64,000 nucleotides of DNA from positions 2,681,001 through 2,745,000 of the forward strand of contig NZ_CP095743.1 in the NCBI RefSeq assembly GCF_022049065.2, written 5' to 3'. Positions 1 through 10,832 of this stretch are shown piece after piece. A model generated the notes under the pieces. The model did not search any database. It saw only the letters and a program-made list of their open reading frames with translations, and was not told the DNA's origin. Position 1 is the first letter of the stretch. Each line of letters opens with the position of its first letter. The stretch comes from Niallia sp. Man26. Its GTDB lineage: Bacteria > Bacillota > Bacilli > Bacillales > Cytobacillaceae. Position numbers and translations under genes: made by a program.

Positions 1-965
<965 letters not shown>

Positions 966-980
966 TCATTTATGTAGACC

Positions 981-1580
981 TTACTGGCTAACCTTAACCA
1001 TGGCTGGTCTGATTACTCTGTCTTTTAATTTGTAGCCTTTTTGGAACTCTTCTACTACAATATTAGGTTCTGTATCTTCCACTTCTACTTGCATTACTGC
1101 TTGATGAAGATGAGGATCAAATTCAGTTCCGACAGACTTGATTGTTTCAACACCCTCTTTTTCAAGTGCATCCAACAATCCTCTGTAAACCATTTCCATG
1201 CCTGTATATAGGCTTTTCGCTTGTTCTTCTGTTGCTTCTACCTTCAAAGCTCTCTCAAAGTTATCGATAGCTGGTAGCAAATCCAAAACTAGGCTTTGTG
1301 CTCTATATGTTTGCGCCGCTTCCATATCAAGCTTCGCTCTGCGGCGGGAATTATCAAAGTCTGCTTGCAGACGCAAATATCGGTTTGTTTCACTCTCTAT
1401 TTTCGCCTCTAGCTCAGCAATTTTAGCATTTGCTGCTTCGAGATCCTCAGCAAATGAGTTTGTGTTTTGAGCATCAGCAGTTGTTTCATCTTGCTGAACT
1501 TCTTCAAAGACCGCTTCCGTATTCTCTTCAGCATTGTCCTCTTGAATCTCTTCATTCATTGTTGTTTTATCTTCTGCCAA
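981..1580 (-). CDS. grpE: Nucleotide exchange factor GrpE
   Basis: GrpE releases ADP from DnaK. The protein is 199 residues: an acidic, low-complexity N-terminus rich in E and D, a long coiled-coil helix (about residues 45 to 90) and the C-terminal beta domain with the [13 protein letters not shown] signature. I chose a TTG start because GGAGGT lies exactly 7 bases upstream of it; a longer reading frame to 1628 has no ribosome binding site and adds unrelated residues. It sits between hrcA and dnaK as in other Bacilli, and is controlled through the CIRCE element upstream of hrcA. Confidence 0.96.
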   Translation of the reverse strand: MAEDKTTMNEEIQEDNAEENTEAVFEEVQQDETTADAQNTNSFAEDLEAANAKIAELEAKIESETNRYLRLQADFDNSRRRAKLDMEAAQTYRAQSLVLDLLPAIDNFERALKVEATEEQAKSLYTGMEMVYRGLLDALEKEGVETIKSVGTEFDPHLHQAVMQVEVEDTEPNIVVEEFQKGYKLKDRVIRPAMVKVSQ

Positions 1581-1756
1581 CTTGTTCACCTCCCTCAAAT
1601 GAATTAAATCTTTGTAAATAGTCTTCACAGTGAACTATTATACATAATCAACTTATATAAAGCTTCCAATAACTATCATTTTTTTTAAATGGTTTCCCTA
1701 CTACCGTTTATCACTGATAATAGGGAGTTACTACATATTAACTATATCCTTCGCTG

Positions 1757-2791
1757 CTAGTTTTGATACAGCTTTGTCAACACTTTTGTGAGATCATGCG
1801 CCATCAGATTTAGCAGGCTGACTACCCGTGAATATTCCATTCTCGTTGGTCCCAATATGGCAATGGACCCTAGCTGCTTTTCCCCTAATGCATAAGAAGC
1901 GGAAATAACACTGCAATTATCCATTGCGGTAATATTGTTTTCTGTCCCAATCTTAATGTTGATGTCTGTTGTGTTATTACGGATTAAGTCATGGATGCCT
2001 TCCTCTTTTTCAATCATATTGAGCAAATCGCGAATTTTGCTGACATCATGAAATTCCGGCTGACTCAGCATATTCGTCTTGCCGCCGAAGAAAAGCTTCT
2101 CATGTGTGTCGATTTTAACAGCATCATAGATTGAATTCAAAAACAAATCATAATGGTTAATATGACGTTTTAAGAGTGTGGCAACTTCCTTATATATTTT
2201 GTTGTGCAGCTTCTCAAGAGAGACTCCTGCGAGCCTTTCATTAAGAATATTCACAAGCTTTTCAATTTCGTTTGCATCTGTCGATTCCGGCAAATGAAAC
2301 ATTTTATTTTCGACATGCCCAGTATCTGTGATGATAATGGCAATGGCTGTCTGGGCATTTAATGGCACAATCTGAATTCTTTTCAGTTTGTTTTCCTTTA
2401 CAGCTGGCCCCAGCACTATTGTCGTATAGTTCGTTAACTCTGAGAGTATTTTTGCTGATTTTTGGACGATGTTCTCCAACTCATAAATCTTCTCAGCAAA
2501 AACAGAATTCAGTGTTAACACCTCTTCTTTACGAAGCTTTTGCGGCAATAATAAGTGATCGACATAAAATCGATAGCCCTTTTCGCTTGGAATTCGTCCA
2601 GATGAAGAATGGGTCTTTTCCAGATATCCCGATTCCTCCAAATCCGCCATTTCATTTCTAATCGTGGCAGAGCTAAAGGATATTTCCGGTTTTTTCGACA
2701 AGCTTCTAGAACCAACCGGCTGAGCAGATGCTATAAAATCATCAATAATCACTTGCAATATCAATAATTGACGATCTGTTAACACATTCAT
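1757..2791 (-). CDS. hrcA: Heat-inducible transcription repressor HrcA
   Basis: HrcA is the class I heat-shock repressor that binds CIRCE and needs GroEL to stay active. The 344-residue protein has an N-terminal winged helix ([16 protein letters not shown], then [14 protein letters not shown] and the [12 protein letters not shown] segment) and the HrcA effector domain. Start: ATG at 2791, giving MNVLTDRQ, preceded by AGAGGTG; an upstream GTG at 2806 overlaps the CIRCE repeat and is less likely, and a GTG two codons inside would give VLTDRQ. It is the first gene of the hrcA-grpE-dnaK operon and should repress itself. Confidence 0.96.
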   Translation of the reverse strand: MNVLTDRQLLILQVIIDDFIASAQPVGSRSLSKKPEISFSSATIRNEMADLEESGYLEKTHSSSGRIPSEKGYRFYVDHLLLPQKLRKEEVLTLNSVFAEKIYELENIVQKSAKILSELTNYTTIVLGPAVKENKLKRIQIVPLNAQTAIAIIITDTGHVENKMFHLPESTDANEIEKLVNILNERLAGVSLEKLHNKIYKEVATLLKRHINHYDLFLNSIYDAVKIDTHEKLFFGGKTNMLSQPEFHDVSKIRDLLNMIEKEEGIHDLIRNNTTDINIKIGTENNITAMDNCSVISASYALGEKQLGSIAILGPTRMEYSRVVSLLNLMAHDLTKVLTKLYQN

Positions 2792-2799
2792 CACCTCTG

Positions 2800-2826
2800 T
2801 TAGCACTCATTAGCACCGAGTGCTAA
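2800..2826 (-). promoter_or_regulatory. CIRCE operator for HrcA
   Basis: A perfect inverted repeat TTAGCACTC, 9 bases, GAGTGCTAA lies just upstream of hrcA. This is the exact CIRCE consensus. It sits downstream of the predicted promoter and overlaps the start of the mRNA, so HrcA would block transcription of hrcA, grpE and dnaK at low temperature. Confidence 0.97.
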
Positions 2827-2836
2827 TTCTACTTAT

Positions 2837-2866
2837 AAATTATCAAATAAAAGGGGAGTGTGTCAA
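2837..2866 (-). promoter_or_regulatory. Sigma-A promoter of the hrcA operon
   Basis: On the minus strand TTGACA (2861-2866) is followed after 18 bases by TAATTT (2837-2842), a housekeeping-type promoter. The CIRCE element begins 10 bases further on, where HrcA binding would stop initiation. Confidence 0.65.
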
Positions 2867-2916
2867 TAATTTGGTTTTTATTTCGCAAAAGAAATTCTTT
2901 CCTAATTAAACAGACA

Positions 2917-2941
2917 ACCTCCCCCTATTTTAGGAGGAGGT
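2917..2941 (-). terminator. Hairpin after hemW, probable terminator
   Basis: Eleven-base arms with one mismatch (ACCTCCTCCTA and TAGGGGGAGGT on the minus strand) flank a 3-base loop, directly after the hemW stop. The following bases (TTGTCTGTTTAATT) are only moderately T-rich, so termination may be partial. Confidence 0.6.
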
Positions 2942-2945
2942 ATTG

Positions 2946-4082
2946 TTAAAGAATTCCGATGAAAGATTGAAATACTTCATTTCCTAAAAAACGGCCATTA
3001 TATGTGAGTTTTAAATTCCCATCCTCAATGGAAATTAATCCTCTTTCCAATAATTTCTCCAGTTCAGCAGCAAACAGCGTCTCAATGTCTTGCTTATACT
3101 TTTCCTTAAACACAGCGAGACTGACGCCACTGTTTTTTCTCAGCCCTAAAAACAGCTCCTCTTCCATCATTTCTGCTAAAGTAACCTGATGATTGTCGAG
3201 AAGAGGCAGACTTCCTGCAGCCAAAGGCTCCATGTATTTTTTTAATGGGCCAAAGTTAGAGCGGCGGTAGCCATTAACGTAACCATGTGCACCTGCACCA
3301 AATCCGTAATATTCTTCATTATTCCAATACGTTATGTTATGGATGCTTTCATAGCCCTCTTTTGCGAAATTACTAATTTCATACTGCTTGTAACCATGCT
3401 GTGCCATCTCCTCCATAAGCAGGCGGTACATGCTTGCTTCTGCATCTTCACCAGGTGTAAGCAGTTTGCCCTTGCGGAGAAGATTATAAAATACTGTCTT
3501 TGGCTCAATGATCAGCGAATAACCAGAAAAATGCTGGATATCTAAAGTAAAGGCCTGCTTTAAGGTAGCGGCAAAATCGTCTAATGTCTGACCTGGCAGA
3601 CTGTACATTAAATCGATGCTAATATTGTCAAACCCGATCTTTTTGGCAGCCTCTACCGATGTGAAGACATCTTTAGCTCTGTGCGTTCTGCCTATCCTCT
3701 GCAATAGGTCATCATTAAATGATTGCACACCGAAGCTCAAGCGGTTGACTCCACCTTCATACAAGGCTTTCAGTTTATCTGGTGACAAGTCTCCAGGGTT
3801 TGCCTCAAATGTATATTCAGCATTTTCTGCTAAGTGCAGATTTTCACTGATAATCGCACATAACCTCTCCAGCTGCTTAGCATTAAGGCTTGTTGGTGTT
3901 CCGCCTCCGACAAAAACGGTTTTAAGCGGGGCATTATTTTTACTTGCCGTCAGCTTTATTTCCTGTTCCAGTGCATCCAAATATTCGTCCACAGGCTGGC
4001 CTTTTAAAAACACTTTATTAAAATCACAATAATGACATATATGTTCACAAAATGGGATATGGATATATGCTGCTTTAATCAA
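2946..4082 (-). CDS. hemW: Radical SAM heme chaperone HemW
   Basis: HemW is a radical SAM family protein that binds heme and delivers it to target enzymes; it is not the anaerobic coproporphyrinogen oxidase HemN it resembles. The 378-residue protein starts with a CxxxCxxC iron-sulfur motif at C12, C16 and C19, has GGGTPTS near residue 60 and carries the HNxxYW signature (HNITYW), which marks HemW. The start is TTG, with AAAGGA about 10 bases upstream. It lies between lepA and hrcA as in B. subtilis, with hairpins on both sides, so the operon may be split by partial termination. Confidence 0.93.
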   Translation of the reverse strand: MIKAAYIHIPFCEHICHYCDFNKVFLKGQPVDEYLDALEQEIKLTASKNNAPLKTVFVGGGTPTSLNAKQLERLCAIISENLHLAENAEYTFEANPGDLSPDKLKALYEGGVNRLSFGVQSFNDDLLQRIGRTHRAKDVFTSVEAAKKIGFDNISIDLMYSLPGQTLDDFAATLKQAFTLDIQHFSGYSLIIEPKTVFYNLLRKGKLLTPGEDAEASMYRLLMEEMAQHGYKQYEISNFAKEGYESIHNITYWNNEEYYGFGAGAHGYVNGYRRSNFGPLKKYMEPLAAGSLPLLDNHQVTLAEMMEEELFLGLRKNSGVSLAVFKEKYKQDIETLFAAELEKLLERGLISIEDGNLKLTYNGRFLGNEVFQSFIGIL

Positions 4083-4104
4083 TATGTCACAGTCCTTTCT
4101 CTTT

Positions 4105-4154
4105 GCAAAAAATAAGAAAAGAGGTTAGCACTGCTCTAAAGCTGCAGCCTAACC
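4105..4154 (-). terminator. Rho-independent terminator after lepA
   Basis: The minus strand reads GGTTAG, then CTGC, a loop, GCAG and CTAACC, followed by a T-rich run ending TTATTTTTTG. It lies between the lepA stop and hemW, only about 20 bases before the hemW start, so hemW expression may depend on readthrough. Confidence 0.8.
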
Positions 4155-4168
4155 CCGATTTTAGCTCA

Positions 4169-6010
4169 TTAATTATTTTTCGTCGTGTTATTGTCATCCA
4201 TGCGCAGTACAGCCATGAACGCCTCTTGCGGTACTTCTACGGAACCGACTTGCTTCATCCGCTTCTTACCTTCTTTTTGCTTTTCAAGCAATTTACGTTT
4301 ACGGGAAATGTCACCGCCATAACATTTTGCCAATACGTTTTTACGCATAGCTTTAATCGTTGAACGGGCAACAATCTTTTGGCCGACAGCAGCTTGGATA
4401 GGCACTTCAAACTGTTGCCGCGGAATAAGTTCCTTCAGCTTTTCAACAATGATTTTTCCTCGTTCATAAGCAAAGTCCTTATGGACAATAAAGCTTAATG
4501 CATCGACTTTTTCTGCGTTAAGGAGAATATCCATTTTTACAAGCGTCGACGTTTTATAGCCGATTAGCTCATAATCAAAGGATGCATAGCCTCTTGTATT
4601 TGATTTCAGCTGATCAAAGAAATCATATACAATTTCAGACAGCGGAATTTCATAAATTATTTTAACGCGCGTCTCGTCCATATATTGCATATCAATGAAC
4701 ACACCGCGTTTTAGCTGGCAAAGCTCCATGATTGCACCGACATATTCGTTTGGCGCCATCATTGTTGCTTTTACATACGGTTCTTCAATATGATCAATTT
4801 TTTGCGGATCTGGCATTGCCGATGGGTTATCCACCTTCAATTCCGTTCCGTCTGTCATAATTACATCATAAATAACACTTGGAGCTGTCGTGATTAAATC
4901 GATTTTGAACTCTCTTTCAATTCTCTCTTGAATAATTTCCATGTGCAGAAGTCCTAAGAAACCACAGCGGAAACCAAACCCTAACGCCTGCGACGTCTCT
5001 GGTTCAAATTGAAGGGCAGAATCGTTCAGCTCTAATTTTTCTAATGCTTCGCGAAGGTCATTAAATTTCGCACTGTCGATTGGATACAATCCGCAATATA
5101 CCATCGGATTCAGCTTGCGGTATCCAGGCAGCGCTTCTACCGCTCCGTTCTTCGCACTTGTAATTGTGTCCCCGACACGTGTATCGCCAACGTTTTTAAT
5201 TGCTGCTGTAAGGTATCCAACATCACCAACAGACAGCTGATCTGTATTGACAGCCTTTGGCGTGAATACACCGACCTCAATTACTTCAAACTCTTTGCCT
5301 GTTGCCATCATTTTAATCTTATCCCCAGGTTTAACTGTACCTTCGACCACACGAATATAAGTAACAACACCTCTATAAGCATCATAAAGGCTGTCAAAAA
5401 TAAGCGCTTTAAGCGGCGCTTCCGGATCTCCTTGAGGAGCAGGAACCTTTTCAACCACTTGTTCAAGGATATCTTCAATTCCAATACCAGCTTTCGCAGA
5501 AGCTAGGACTGCTTCAGAAGCGTCTAATCCAATAACATCTTCAATTTCATTGCGGACACGTTCTGGATCTGCACTTGGCAAATCAATTTTGTTAATAACA
5601 GGAACGATCTCCAAGTCATTGTCAATTGCTAAATATACATTCGCAAGTGTTTGTGCTTCAATTCCTTGAGCAGCATCGACAACTAGCACAGCTCCTTCAC
5701 AAGCTGCTAAACTGCGGGATACTTCATAGGTGAAATCGACATGTCCCGGTGTGTCAATCAAGTGCAGTGTATAAATTTCACCGTCTTTTGCTTTATATTT
5801 AAGCTGGACAGAATTCAGCTTGATTGTAATTCCGCGCTCTCTTTCTAAATCCATCGAATCAAGGAGCTGGTCCTTCATTTCACGGGCTGTCAGCGCATTT
5901 GTCTTTTCTAATATTCTATCTGCTAAGGTAGATTTTCCATGATCAATATGAGCGATGATGGAAAAATTACGGATTTTTGATTGTCTTTTAAGCATTTCTT
6001 CTCTGTTCAT
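4169..6010 (-). CDS. lepA: Elongation factor 4 (LepA)
   Basis: LepA is a ribosome-binding GTPase related to EF-G that acts during translation stress and initiation. The 613-residue length is normal. GTPase motifs are AHIDHGKST at residues 20-28, DTPGH at 86-90 and NKID at 140-143; the RERGITIK switch is also present, and the C-terminus has the LepA-specific region ([25 protein letters not shown] type, basic). The ATG has AGGAG 8 bases upstream. The gene follows yqxA and spoIIP, the standard Bacillus order. Confidence 0.98.
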   Translation of the reverse strand: MNREEMLKRQSKIRNFSIIAHIDHGKSTLADRILEKTNALTAREMKDQLLDSMDLERERGITIKLNSVQLKYKAKDGEIYTLHLIDTPGHVDFTYEVSRSLAACEGAVLVVDAAQGIEAQTLANVYLAIDNDLEIVPVINKIDLPSADPERVRNEIEDVIGLDASEAVLASAKAGIGIEDILEQVVEKVPAPQGDPEAPLKALIFDSLYDAYRGVVTYIRVVEGTVKPGDKIKMMATGKEFEVIEVGVFTPKAVNTDQLSVGDVGYLTAAIKNVGDTRVGDTITSAKNGAVEALPGYRKLNPMVYCGLYPIDSAKFNDLREALEKLELNDSALQFEPETSQALGFGFRCGFLGLLHMEIIQERIEREFKIDLITTAPSVIYDVIMTDGTELKVDNPSAMPDPQKIDHIEEPYVKATMMAPNEYVGAIMELCQLKRGVFIDMQYMDETRVKIIYEIPLSEIVYDFFDQLKSNTRGYASFDYELIGYKTSTLVKMDILLNAEKVDALSFIVHKDFAYERGKIIVEKLKELIPRQQFEVPIQAAVGQKIVARSTIKAMRKNVLAKCYGGDISRKRKLLEKQKEGKKRMKQVGSVEVPQEAFMAVLRMDDNNTTKNN

Positions 6011-6151
6011 CTAGTTCACTCCTACAATAATCGCGCATATACACTATTTCTGATTATAGCAGTGTGATGGGTAAGATTCAATGAAATTATCTGCAAGAAA
6101 AAGCATTCATAGACACTTTGTCAGCATTCAATGGATTTTTCGCACCTGCTA

Positions 6152-6514
6152 TTATGGCTGTTCACCGCTGTCTTGGCCCTTATTCATAAAACCGCCCACC
6201 AAATCAACCCCTTTTTGCGCAAGGGAAGAAACACCGTCAGCGACGCCCTTCCCAATCCCTGAAAGAAGATTAAAGGTTTTCATCTCCTCCATCTGCTCTT
6301 TCTTCTTTTGCAGATCATGGCTTGTTACATCCGTCCCTAGTATCGACGCCTCTAACCCGCCCTGCTCATTGCTGATTGATAGTGCACTGTTAAAGTTTTT
6401 ATCTTCATATCCTTTCAAGCTTAGGATCCCCCCATTTGCCTGCTGCATGCCGAATAACACACACGCAAACATTAATAGCGCAATCCCAACTGCCCGCAAA
6501 GTAAACATCTTCAC
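6152..6514 (-). CDS. yqxA: YqxA, DUF3679 family protein
   Basis: A 120-residue protein with one N-terminal hydrophobic segment (about residues 7-27, probably a membrane anchor or signal) and a mostly polar remainder ending in glycine-rich VDLVGGFMNKG. Its position between spoIIP and lepA is that of B. subtilis yqxA, and the sequence fits that DUF3679 family. Function is unknown. The start is GTG at 6514 with AGAGGTG 7 bases upstream. Only 29 bases separate it from spoIIP, so it probably shares the sporulation transcript. Confidence 0.85.
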   Translation of the reverse strand: MKMFTLRAVGIALLMFACVLFGMQQANGGILSLKGYEDKNFNSALSISNEQGGLEASILGTDVTSHDLQKKKEQMEEMKTFNLLSGIGKGVADGVSSLAQKGVDLVGGFMNKGQDSGEQP

Positions 6515-6543
6515 GTATTAACACCTCTTTCTAAAACGCAAGT

Positions 6544-7725
6544 TTAGCCGCCGTTCACACTTTCTGCTTTCCAATAGTACTCACTGAAAGCATCAGCTAA
6601 CGCCTTCGATGTTCGATTTAATTCTTCAAATGTATTATCAACACCGCCGATTTCGACCAACATGCTGTTCTCTGATAAATCCTGATTAAATTTTCCGTTT
6701 GTATAAGCACCTTTTTTTAGAATGACTCCTCGAGACAGAGATTTATATTTTTTCTTTAAAATAGAGTGGAGCTCTTCAGCGAGCTGCTGATTTTTTTCAA
6801 AATTATTATTGTTTCCGCCGATGACGAAGGCGATTTTCGCATAATCTTTTCCGTCTATTGTCGTCGTTGTGTTTTTTCGTCTCTGGGAATCACGGTGCAC
6901 ATCTATTAGGTAGCTTAAATCCTTATTGTCAGTCATCGCCGCTGTTACTACTTCTCTTGAACCTTGATAGGATTGAGTATAAGTCCAGCCTTTTTTATCT
7001 AGCAGTTTTTGAATATCCTGTTTTTCGACTGTTGTGCCAATCCCCTTCATTTCCAGTTCTTCCTTGATGACATCCCCTAATTTTGTAATGTTAATTTTAG
7101 AATGCTGAGCTAAGTTAGGATCTGTGACTCCTTTGAGGTACGGCAAAAATGATTCTCGGTTATGGGAAAAGTATAGATAGACAATTTTCTTGTCGCCAGT
7201 TGTAGGAGCGGCCGCAGGTTTTTGTTTCTCTTGCTCTTCCAGTCTTTTAATTTCATCTGTCCGCTGCAATGCCGCTTCTTTTCCAGCCTCAATAAATGGC
7301 TGAGGAGGTGCTGATTCTAGAGGCAGGTTCGTATAATTGGTTCCATCCCCAGCTACTAGTATTTCACTGTCATATAAGGAAAAGGCGGGAAGCTCTCTTC
7401 CTAATAAACTGCGGGGATCATCCAAATTTATATTTGTTGCTAGTTTTATAAACACTTGGCTGAAGCTTGTATTTTTCTGTTCTTCTGACAGTACGGACAA
7501 AAAGTGATGATTTTCTGCACCAAGCAGAGAATAAAAGAAGCTCCCATCTATTTCGCTAGGCGATTTCTCAAGTAAGGTTGAACTCATATTCATTTCCTGC
7601 TTTACAGAAGAAATAGCAATTACTGAAATGAAAATTAAAATAAAAAGGATAAATAATACTGGCAGGATGTTCAGCGCATTAGCATTCCATATATAAACTT
7701 CTGGTTTTTTTCGTAGTGGTTTCAT
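6544..7725 (-). CDS. spoIIP: Stage II sporulation protein P, engulfment peptidoglycan hydrolase
   Basis: SpoIIP is an amidase and endopeptidase that works with SpoIID and SpoIIM to thin septal peptidoglycan as the mother cell engulfs the forespore. The 393-residue protein has a cytoplasmic basic N-terminus, one membrane segment (about 20-45), a variable linker and the catalytic domain with conserved SHNRES, DVHRD and VEIGG segments that supply the zinc ligands. I chose ATG at 7725, with GGAGAGGTG just upstream; six extra codons are open upstream. That ribosome binding site lies in one arm of a perfect inverted repeat (see 7732-7775). Confidence 0.95.
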   Translation of the reverse strand: MKPLRKKPEVYIWNANALNILPVLFILFILIFISVIAISSVKQEMNMSSTLLEKSPSEIDGSFFYSLLGAENHHFLSVLSEEQKNTSFSQVFIKLATNINLDDPRSLLGRELPAFSLYDSEILVAGDGTNYTNLPLESAPPQPFIEAGKEAALQRTDEIKRLEEQEKQKPAAAPTTGDKKIVYLYFSHNRESFLPYLKGVTDPNLAQHSKINITKLGDVIKEELEMKGIGTTVEKQDIQKLLDKKGWTYTQSYQGSREVVTAAMTDNKDLSYLIDVHRDSQRRKNTTTTIDGKDYAKIAFVIGGNNNNFEKNQQLAEELHSILKKKYKSLSRGVILKKGAYTNGKFNQDLSENSMLVEIGGVDNTFEELNRTSKALADAFSEYYWKAESVNGG

Positions 7726-7731
7726 ATTCAC

Positions 7732-7775
7732 CTCTCCTAGCAAGTCTATTAATAACTATGTAAATGCTAGGAGAG
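7732..7775 (-). promoter_or_regulatory. Inverted repeat masking the spoIIP ribosome binding site
   Basis: The mRNA would contain CTCTCCTAGCA (from 7775) and TGCTAGGAGAG (ending 7732), perfect 11-base complements 22 bases apart. The second arm includes the GGAGAG ribosome binding site of spoIIP. There is no T run after it, so it does not look like a terminator. A role in translation control is my inference. Confidence 0.55.
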
Positions 7776-7837
7776 ATAGAACTAGTAATTTAAATTGGAA
7801 TGCTAGATTTCTCTATTAAACGAACAAGCTTTCCTTA

Positions 7838-8959
7838 TTAATGTGTATTAAATCCGGCATTATCTTGATTGATTGCACTGTGCAGTGCTGCATTCAGTCC
7901 GCTTGCGATGAGATTGGACATGTCTTCAATAAAAACATCGACTTCTTTCGGCGTGACCATCAAATTATGGCCAATTGGCGAAAGAACTTCATGAATAAGG
8001 CGGCGCTTCTCCTCTTCCGGCAGTGTGCCGATAATCCCTAAAAATGTTTTCCGATGGTGCTCCTCTGGTAAATCTTCGTCTGTCAGCACTCTTTTCTCCC
8101 CAAAGCTCAAACCAGCAGGCGCAAGCGCTCTTGACGGCCTGTCTCCTTCTCTAAGCTCCTTGCCAAAATGCTTCAGGATATAATCTATCGTGTCACTAGT
8201 AATGGAAACTGCATCAACTACTGTCGGAACGCCGATTGCTATTACAGGCCTGCCTAATGTATCTTCACTTAGCTCTTTCCGTTTATTTCCTACACCAGAT
8301 CCAGGATGGATGCCTGTATCAGAAATTTGAATAGTAGAATTCACTCTATCAATACTTCTGGATGCAAGTGCATCTATTACGAGGACAAAGTCAGGATTTG
8401 TCTTTTCCACTACTCCTCTAATAATGTCACTTGTTTCAATTCCAGTCAGTCCCATGACTCCAGGAGAAAGTGCACTGACAGGTCTGTAGCCTTCTTCTAC
8501 ATTTTGCGGTTGCAATTCGAATAAATGCCTTGTAACAAGAATATTTTCGCAAACTTGCGGACCGAGTGCATCAGGGGTCACATTCCAGTTCCCTAAACCA
8601 ACGACAAGACAGGAGGCATCAGCGGGAATATTGCTAGTAACAAGAAATTGAGAAAACTCTTTAGCAAACACTTTTTCTACTTCTGCTTGAAGCTTGCTAT
8701 CCTGCTGGCGAATACCTTGAACTTCTAAAGTTAAGTATCTGCCTTTTTTCTTTCCAATCAGCTCCTCGCCTTTTTCCGTCACTTCCACATAAGAAACTTT
8801 TATCCCTTTTTCTTCTTTTTCTTTAATAATGACACCATCTAGTTGTGATTGATTTGGTTCTGTTTCAATAAGGGATTTCTGTGCTAGCGCCATGTCTGTT
8901 GCTTCAATGGCCAAATCTGTTCGGACGGCATACTTGCTTAAATCCAGCTGTTCACTCAT
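7838..8959 (-). CDS. gpr: Germination protease GPR
   Basis: GPR degrades small acid-soluble spore proteins at germination. It is made as an inactive zymogen in the forespore and loses a short N-terminal propeptide; here the propeptide is about the first 15 residues, ending in the SASP-like VRTDLA region. The 373-residue length matches the family (peptidase A25). The segments [15 protein letters not shown] and [11 protein letters not shown] are typical. ATG at 8959 has a GGGAG site 7 bases upstream. A sigma-G type promoter lies directly upstream, as expected for forespore expression. Confidence 0.97.
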   Translation of the reverse strand: MSEQLDLSKYAVRTDLAIEATDMALAQKSLIETEPNQSQLDGVIIKEKEEKGIKVSYVEVTEKGEELIGKKKGRYLTLEVQGIRQQDSKLQAEVEKVFAKEFSQFLVTSNIPADASCLVVGLGNWNVTPDALGPQVCENILVTRHLFELQPQNVEEGYRPVSALSPGVMGLTGIETSDIIRGVVEKTNPDFVLVIDALASRSIDRVNSTIQISDTGIHPGSGVGNKRKELSEDTLGRPVIAIGVPTVVDAVSITSDTIDYILKHFGKELREGDRPSRALAPAGLSFGEKRVLTDEDLPEEHHRKTFLGIIGTLPEEEKRRLIHEVLSPIGHNLMVTPKEVDVFIEDMSNLIASGLNAALHSAINQDNAGFNTH

Positions 8960-8993
8960 ACAGTTTCTCCCTTCATAGAAAGTAATATATTCT

Positions 8994-9024
8994 TATCATG
9001 CCCGTGCAGCAGCCAAAAAATTCA
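8994..9024 (-). promoter_or_regulatory. Sigma-G type promoter of gpr
   Basis: On the minus strand TGAATT (9019-9024) is followed after 18 bases by CATGATA (8994-9000). The latter is a perfect match to the sigma-G -10 consensus CATnhTA, and the -35 differs at one place from TGhATA. The start of transcription would be about 30 bases before the gpr ATG. This fits the known forespore expression of gpr. Confidence 0.65.
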
Positions 9025-9107
9025 TGGAGAAACAGACAGAAAAGGGAGGTTTTTTAACAGTTACAACAAAAAAATAGCTGTTAACGGTTCAAATTAAGTG
9101 GAGAGTA

Positions 9108-9136
9108 TTGCATTATTAGAAACGGTTTGATAAAAT
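9108..9136 (+). promoter_or_regulatory. Sigma-A promoter of rpsT
   Basis: TTGCAT (9108-9113), a 17-base spacer and TAAAAT (9131-9136) give a good housekeeping promoter about 80 bases before the rpsT start, leaving a leader of moderate length. Confidence 0.75.
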
Positions 9137-9221
9137 ATCATTTGTTCTTTAAGTTTTTTAGGAATGTAAAAATCGAGTTTATATATGATTCTCGATGCTT
9201 CTTTTTAGGAGGTGAACGTAA

Positions 9222-9488
9222 ATGCCAAATATTAAATCTGCTATCAAACGCGTAAAAACTAGCAATGCTCGTAACGCTCAAAACACTACAGTGAAATCAG
9301 CAATGCGTACTGCTGTTAAAAAAGCTGAGGCTGCTATTGCTTCTGAAGATAAAAATGCTGCGAACGAAAGCTTTGCAGTAGCTGCTAGCAACCTAGACAA
9401 GGCTGCTGCTAAAGGTCTTATCCATAAAAATGCTGCTGCTCGTAAAAAATCTCGTCTAGCTAAGAGAAACAACGCGATCAACGCATAA
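9222..9488 (+). CDS. rpsT: 30S ribosomal protein S20
   Basis: S20 is a basic, all-helical protein that binds 16S rRNA early in 30S assembly. The 88-residue sequence starts [14 protein letters not shown] and is rich in K, A and N, as is typical. The ATG has a strong AGGAGGTG site 6 bases upstream. The gene is monocistronic, has its own promoter and terminator, and runs against gpr and holA, as in B. subtilis. Confidence 0.98.
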   Translation: MPNIKSAIKRVKTSNARNAQNTTVKSAMRTAVKKAEAAIASEDKNAANESFAVAASNLDKAAAKGLIHKNAAARKKSRLAKRNNAINA

Positions 9489-9511
9489 TAAGCACAAGCA
9501 CAAACAAAATT

Positions 9512-9536
9512 GGCTATCCATTCGGTAGCCTTTTTT
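9512..9536 (+). terminator. Rho-independent terminator of rpsT
   Basis: GGCTA and TAGCC arms with extra pairing inside are followed by TTTTTT on the plus strand, 24 bases after the rpsT stop. Confidence 0.88.
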
Positions 9537-9550
9537 ATTGCCGCAAATTA

Positions 9551-9580
9551 AAAACGCTGCCATCAAGGCAGCGTTTTTTT
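9551..9580. terminator. Bidirectional terminator between rpsT and holA
   Basis: ACGCTGCC and GGCAGCGT flank a 5-base loop, with T runs on both strands (TTTTTTT plus, TTTTT minus). It ends holA transcription and backs up rpsT termination. Confidence 0.88.
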
Positions 9581-9584
9581 AGGT

Positions 9585-10604
9585 TTATTTAGCCTGTCCC
9601 AATTTAAATAGAATCATCTCAATAATCATTGTTTTATTCGCAGCGCCCGTCTTCATCTGGTAGTCGGCTTCAGCAAACATGCTGATACACCTTGTTAGCT
9701 CTTCATCAGTAAAGCGGTTAGCTTGGCCTGCAGCGAGCTTGACACGAAATGGGTGAACTTTTAAAACAGACGCAATTTGCTGTTGTCCGTAGCCCGTTTT
9801 CGATAGTGCTTTAACTTGATAAATAAGTCGGAATTGGTTTGTGATAATTGCTAGCATTTTTAACGGCTCTTCATTTTGTTTCAATAAATCATAATAAATT
9901 CTTAATGCCTCATCAATTCGTTTGTTAATGATTTTTTCCACAAGCGCAAAAATATTTTGTTCCAATGATTTAGAAGCGAGTTCTTCCACTATTTCCTTGG
10001 TAATCAATTTAGAATCCTGTACATACAGCGCCATCTTATCTACTTCACTTGTTAAAAGGAACAAATTTGTTCCAGCAATGCTGAGCAAAGCTTCAAGGGC
10101 ATCATTGTCCAGTTCGACTTTATTGTAGGATGCTCTTTGTTTCATCCAGTTTTTTAATTCCTGTTCATTTAATTTCTTAGCTTCTAAAATTTCTGCGGTT
10201 TTTTTTAGTTCTTTCGTAATTTTCTTCCGCTCATCAAGCTTTTCATAACTGCCTGTAAAGACAACAATCGTATAAGGAGAGGGCTCCTTTAAATAAGCTT
10301 CAAGTCTCTTTACATCATGTTCCACTTTCGATTTTGTCTTTTCACTTGTTAGAAAAAACGGGTTCTGCAGAATAACAACCTTTCTGTCTCCAAAAAACGG
10401 AATTGTTTCCGCATCTTCTATTGCCAGTTCAATACTGACTTCCTCTAAGTCGTATACAGACAGGTTAAAATCTTCTTCATCAGGATTTAAAGCTGTTTGA
10501 ACCAATAATGTTCTTGTTTCATTTATTAGAAATGATTCCGGCCCATACATTAAATAAACAGGCGCAAATTCTTGCCTTTTAATTTTTTTCCAAATTTCTT
10601 GCAT
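9585..10604 (-). CDS. holA: DNA polymerase III delta subunit
   Basis: The delta subunit opens the sliding clamp in the clamp loader complex. The protein (339 residues, YqeN type) has the PVYLMYGPESFLINE start, the DAETIPFFGDRKVVILQNPFFL segment and the C-terminal clamp-loader helices (LEQNIFALVEKI, QNEEPLKMLAIITNQFRLI, VHPFRVKLA). Either ATG at 10604 or the adjoining TTG at 10607 could be the start; GGAGAG lies upstream of both. It lies between rpsT and comEC as in B. subtilis. Confidence 0.95.
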   Translation of the reverse strand: MQEIWKKIKRQEFAPVYLMYGPESFLINETRTLLVQTALNPDEEDFNLSVYDLEEVSIELAIEDAETIPFFGDRKVVILQNPFFLTSEKTKSKVEHDVKRLEAYLKEPSPYTIVVFTGSYEKLDERKKITKELKKTAEILEAKKLNEQELKNWMKQRASYNKVELDNDALEALLSIAGTNLFLLTSEVDKMALYVQDSKLITKEIVEELASKSLEQNIFALVEKIINKRIDEALRIYYDLLKQNEEPLKMLAIITNQFRLIYQVKALSKTGYGQQQIASVLKVHPFRVKLAAGQANRFTDEELTRCISMFAEADYQMKTGAANKTMIIEMILFKLGQAK

Positions 10605-10731
10605 CAAAATTCTTCTCTCCGATCATGTCCTTTTACTTGCAAGGACAGCCTGATATTACATATCAAGCATGTTTTTAGCATCTATATTATATCGTAAAGA
10701 AGCATTTCTATTTTGACAAGCGTTAAACTAA

Positions 10732-10832
10732 AAAGCGGACAACTGTTTTTACGAAAAGCTCCAGCCTTCTTTGAAAAACTGGGAAGATGCTTTTCAAAGA
10801 AGGCATTCGCTTTTATAACAGCTGCCCGCTTT
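10732..10832. repeat. 101-bp imperfect palindrome in the holA-comEC gap
   Basis: The outer arms begin AAAGCGG and end CCGCTTT, with further pairing through the CTGTT and AACAG stretches. The inner arms are a perfect 14-base pair, GCCTTCTTTGAAAA (10764-10777) with TTTTCAAAGAAGGC (10791-10804), around a 13-base loop. No long T run follows on either strand, so it is not a simple terminator. I see no gene elsewhere in 10608-11043; the small gene yqzM found here in B. subtilis is not visible. It could be a structured RNA or a dispersed repeat. Confidence 0.75.
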
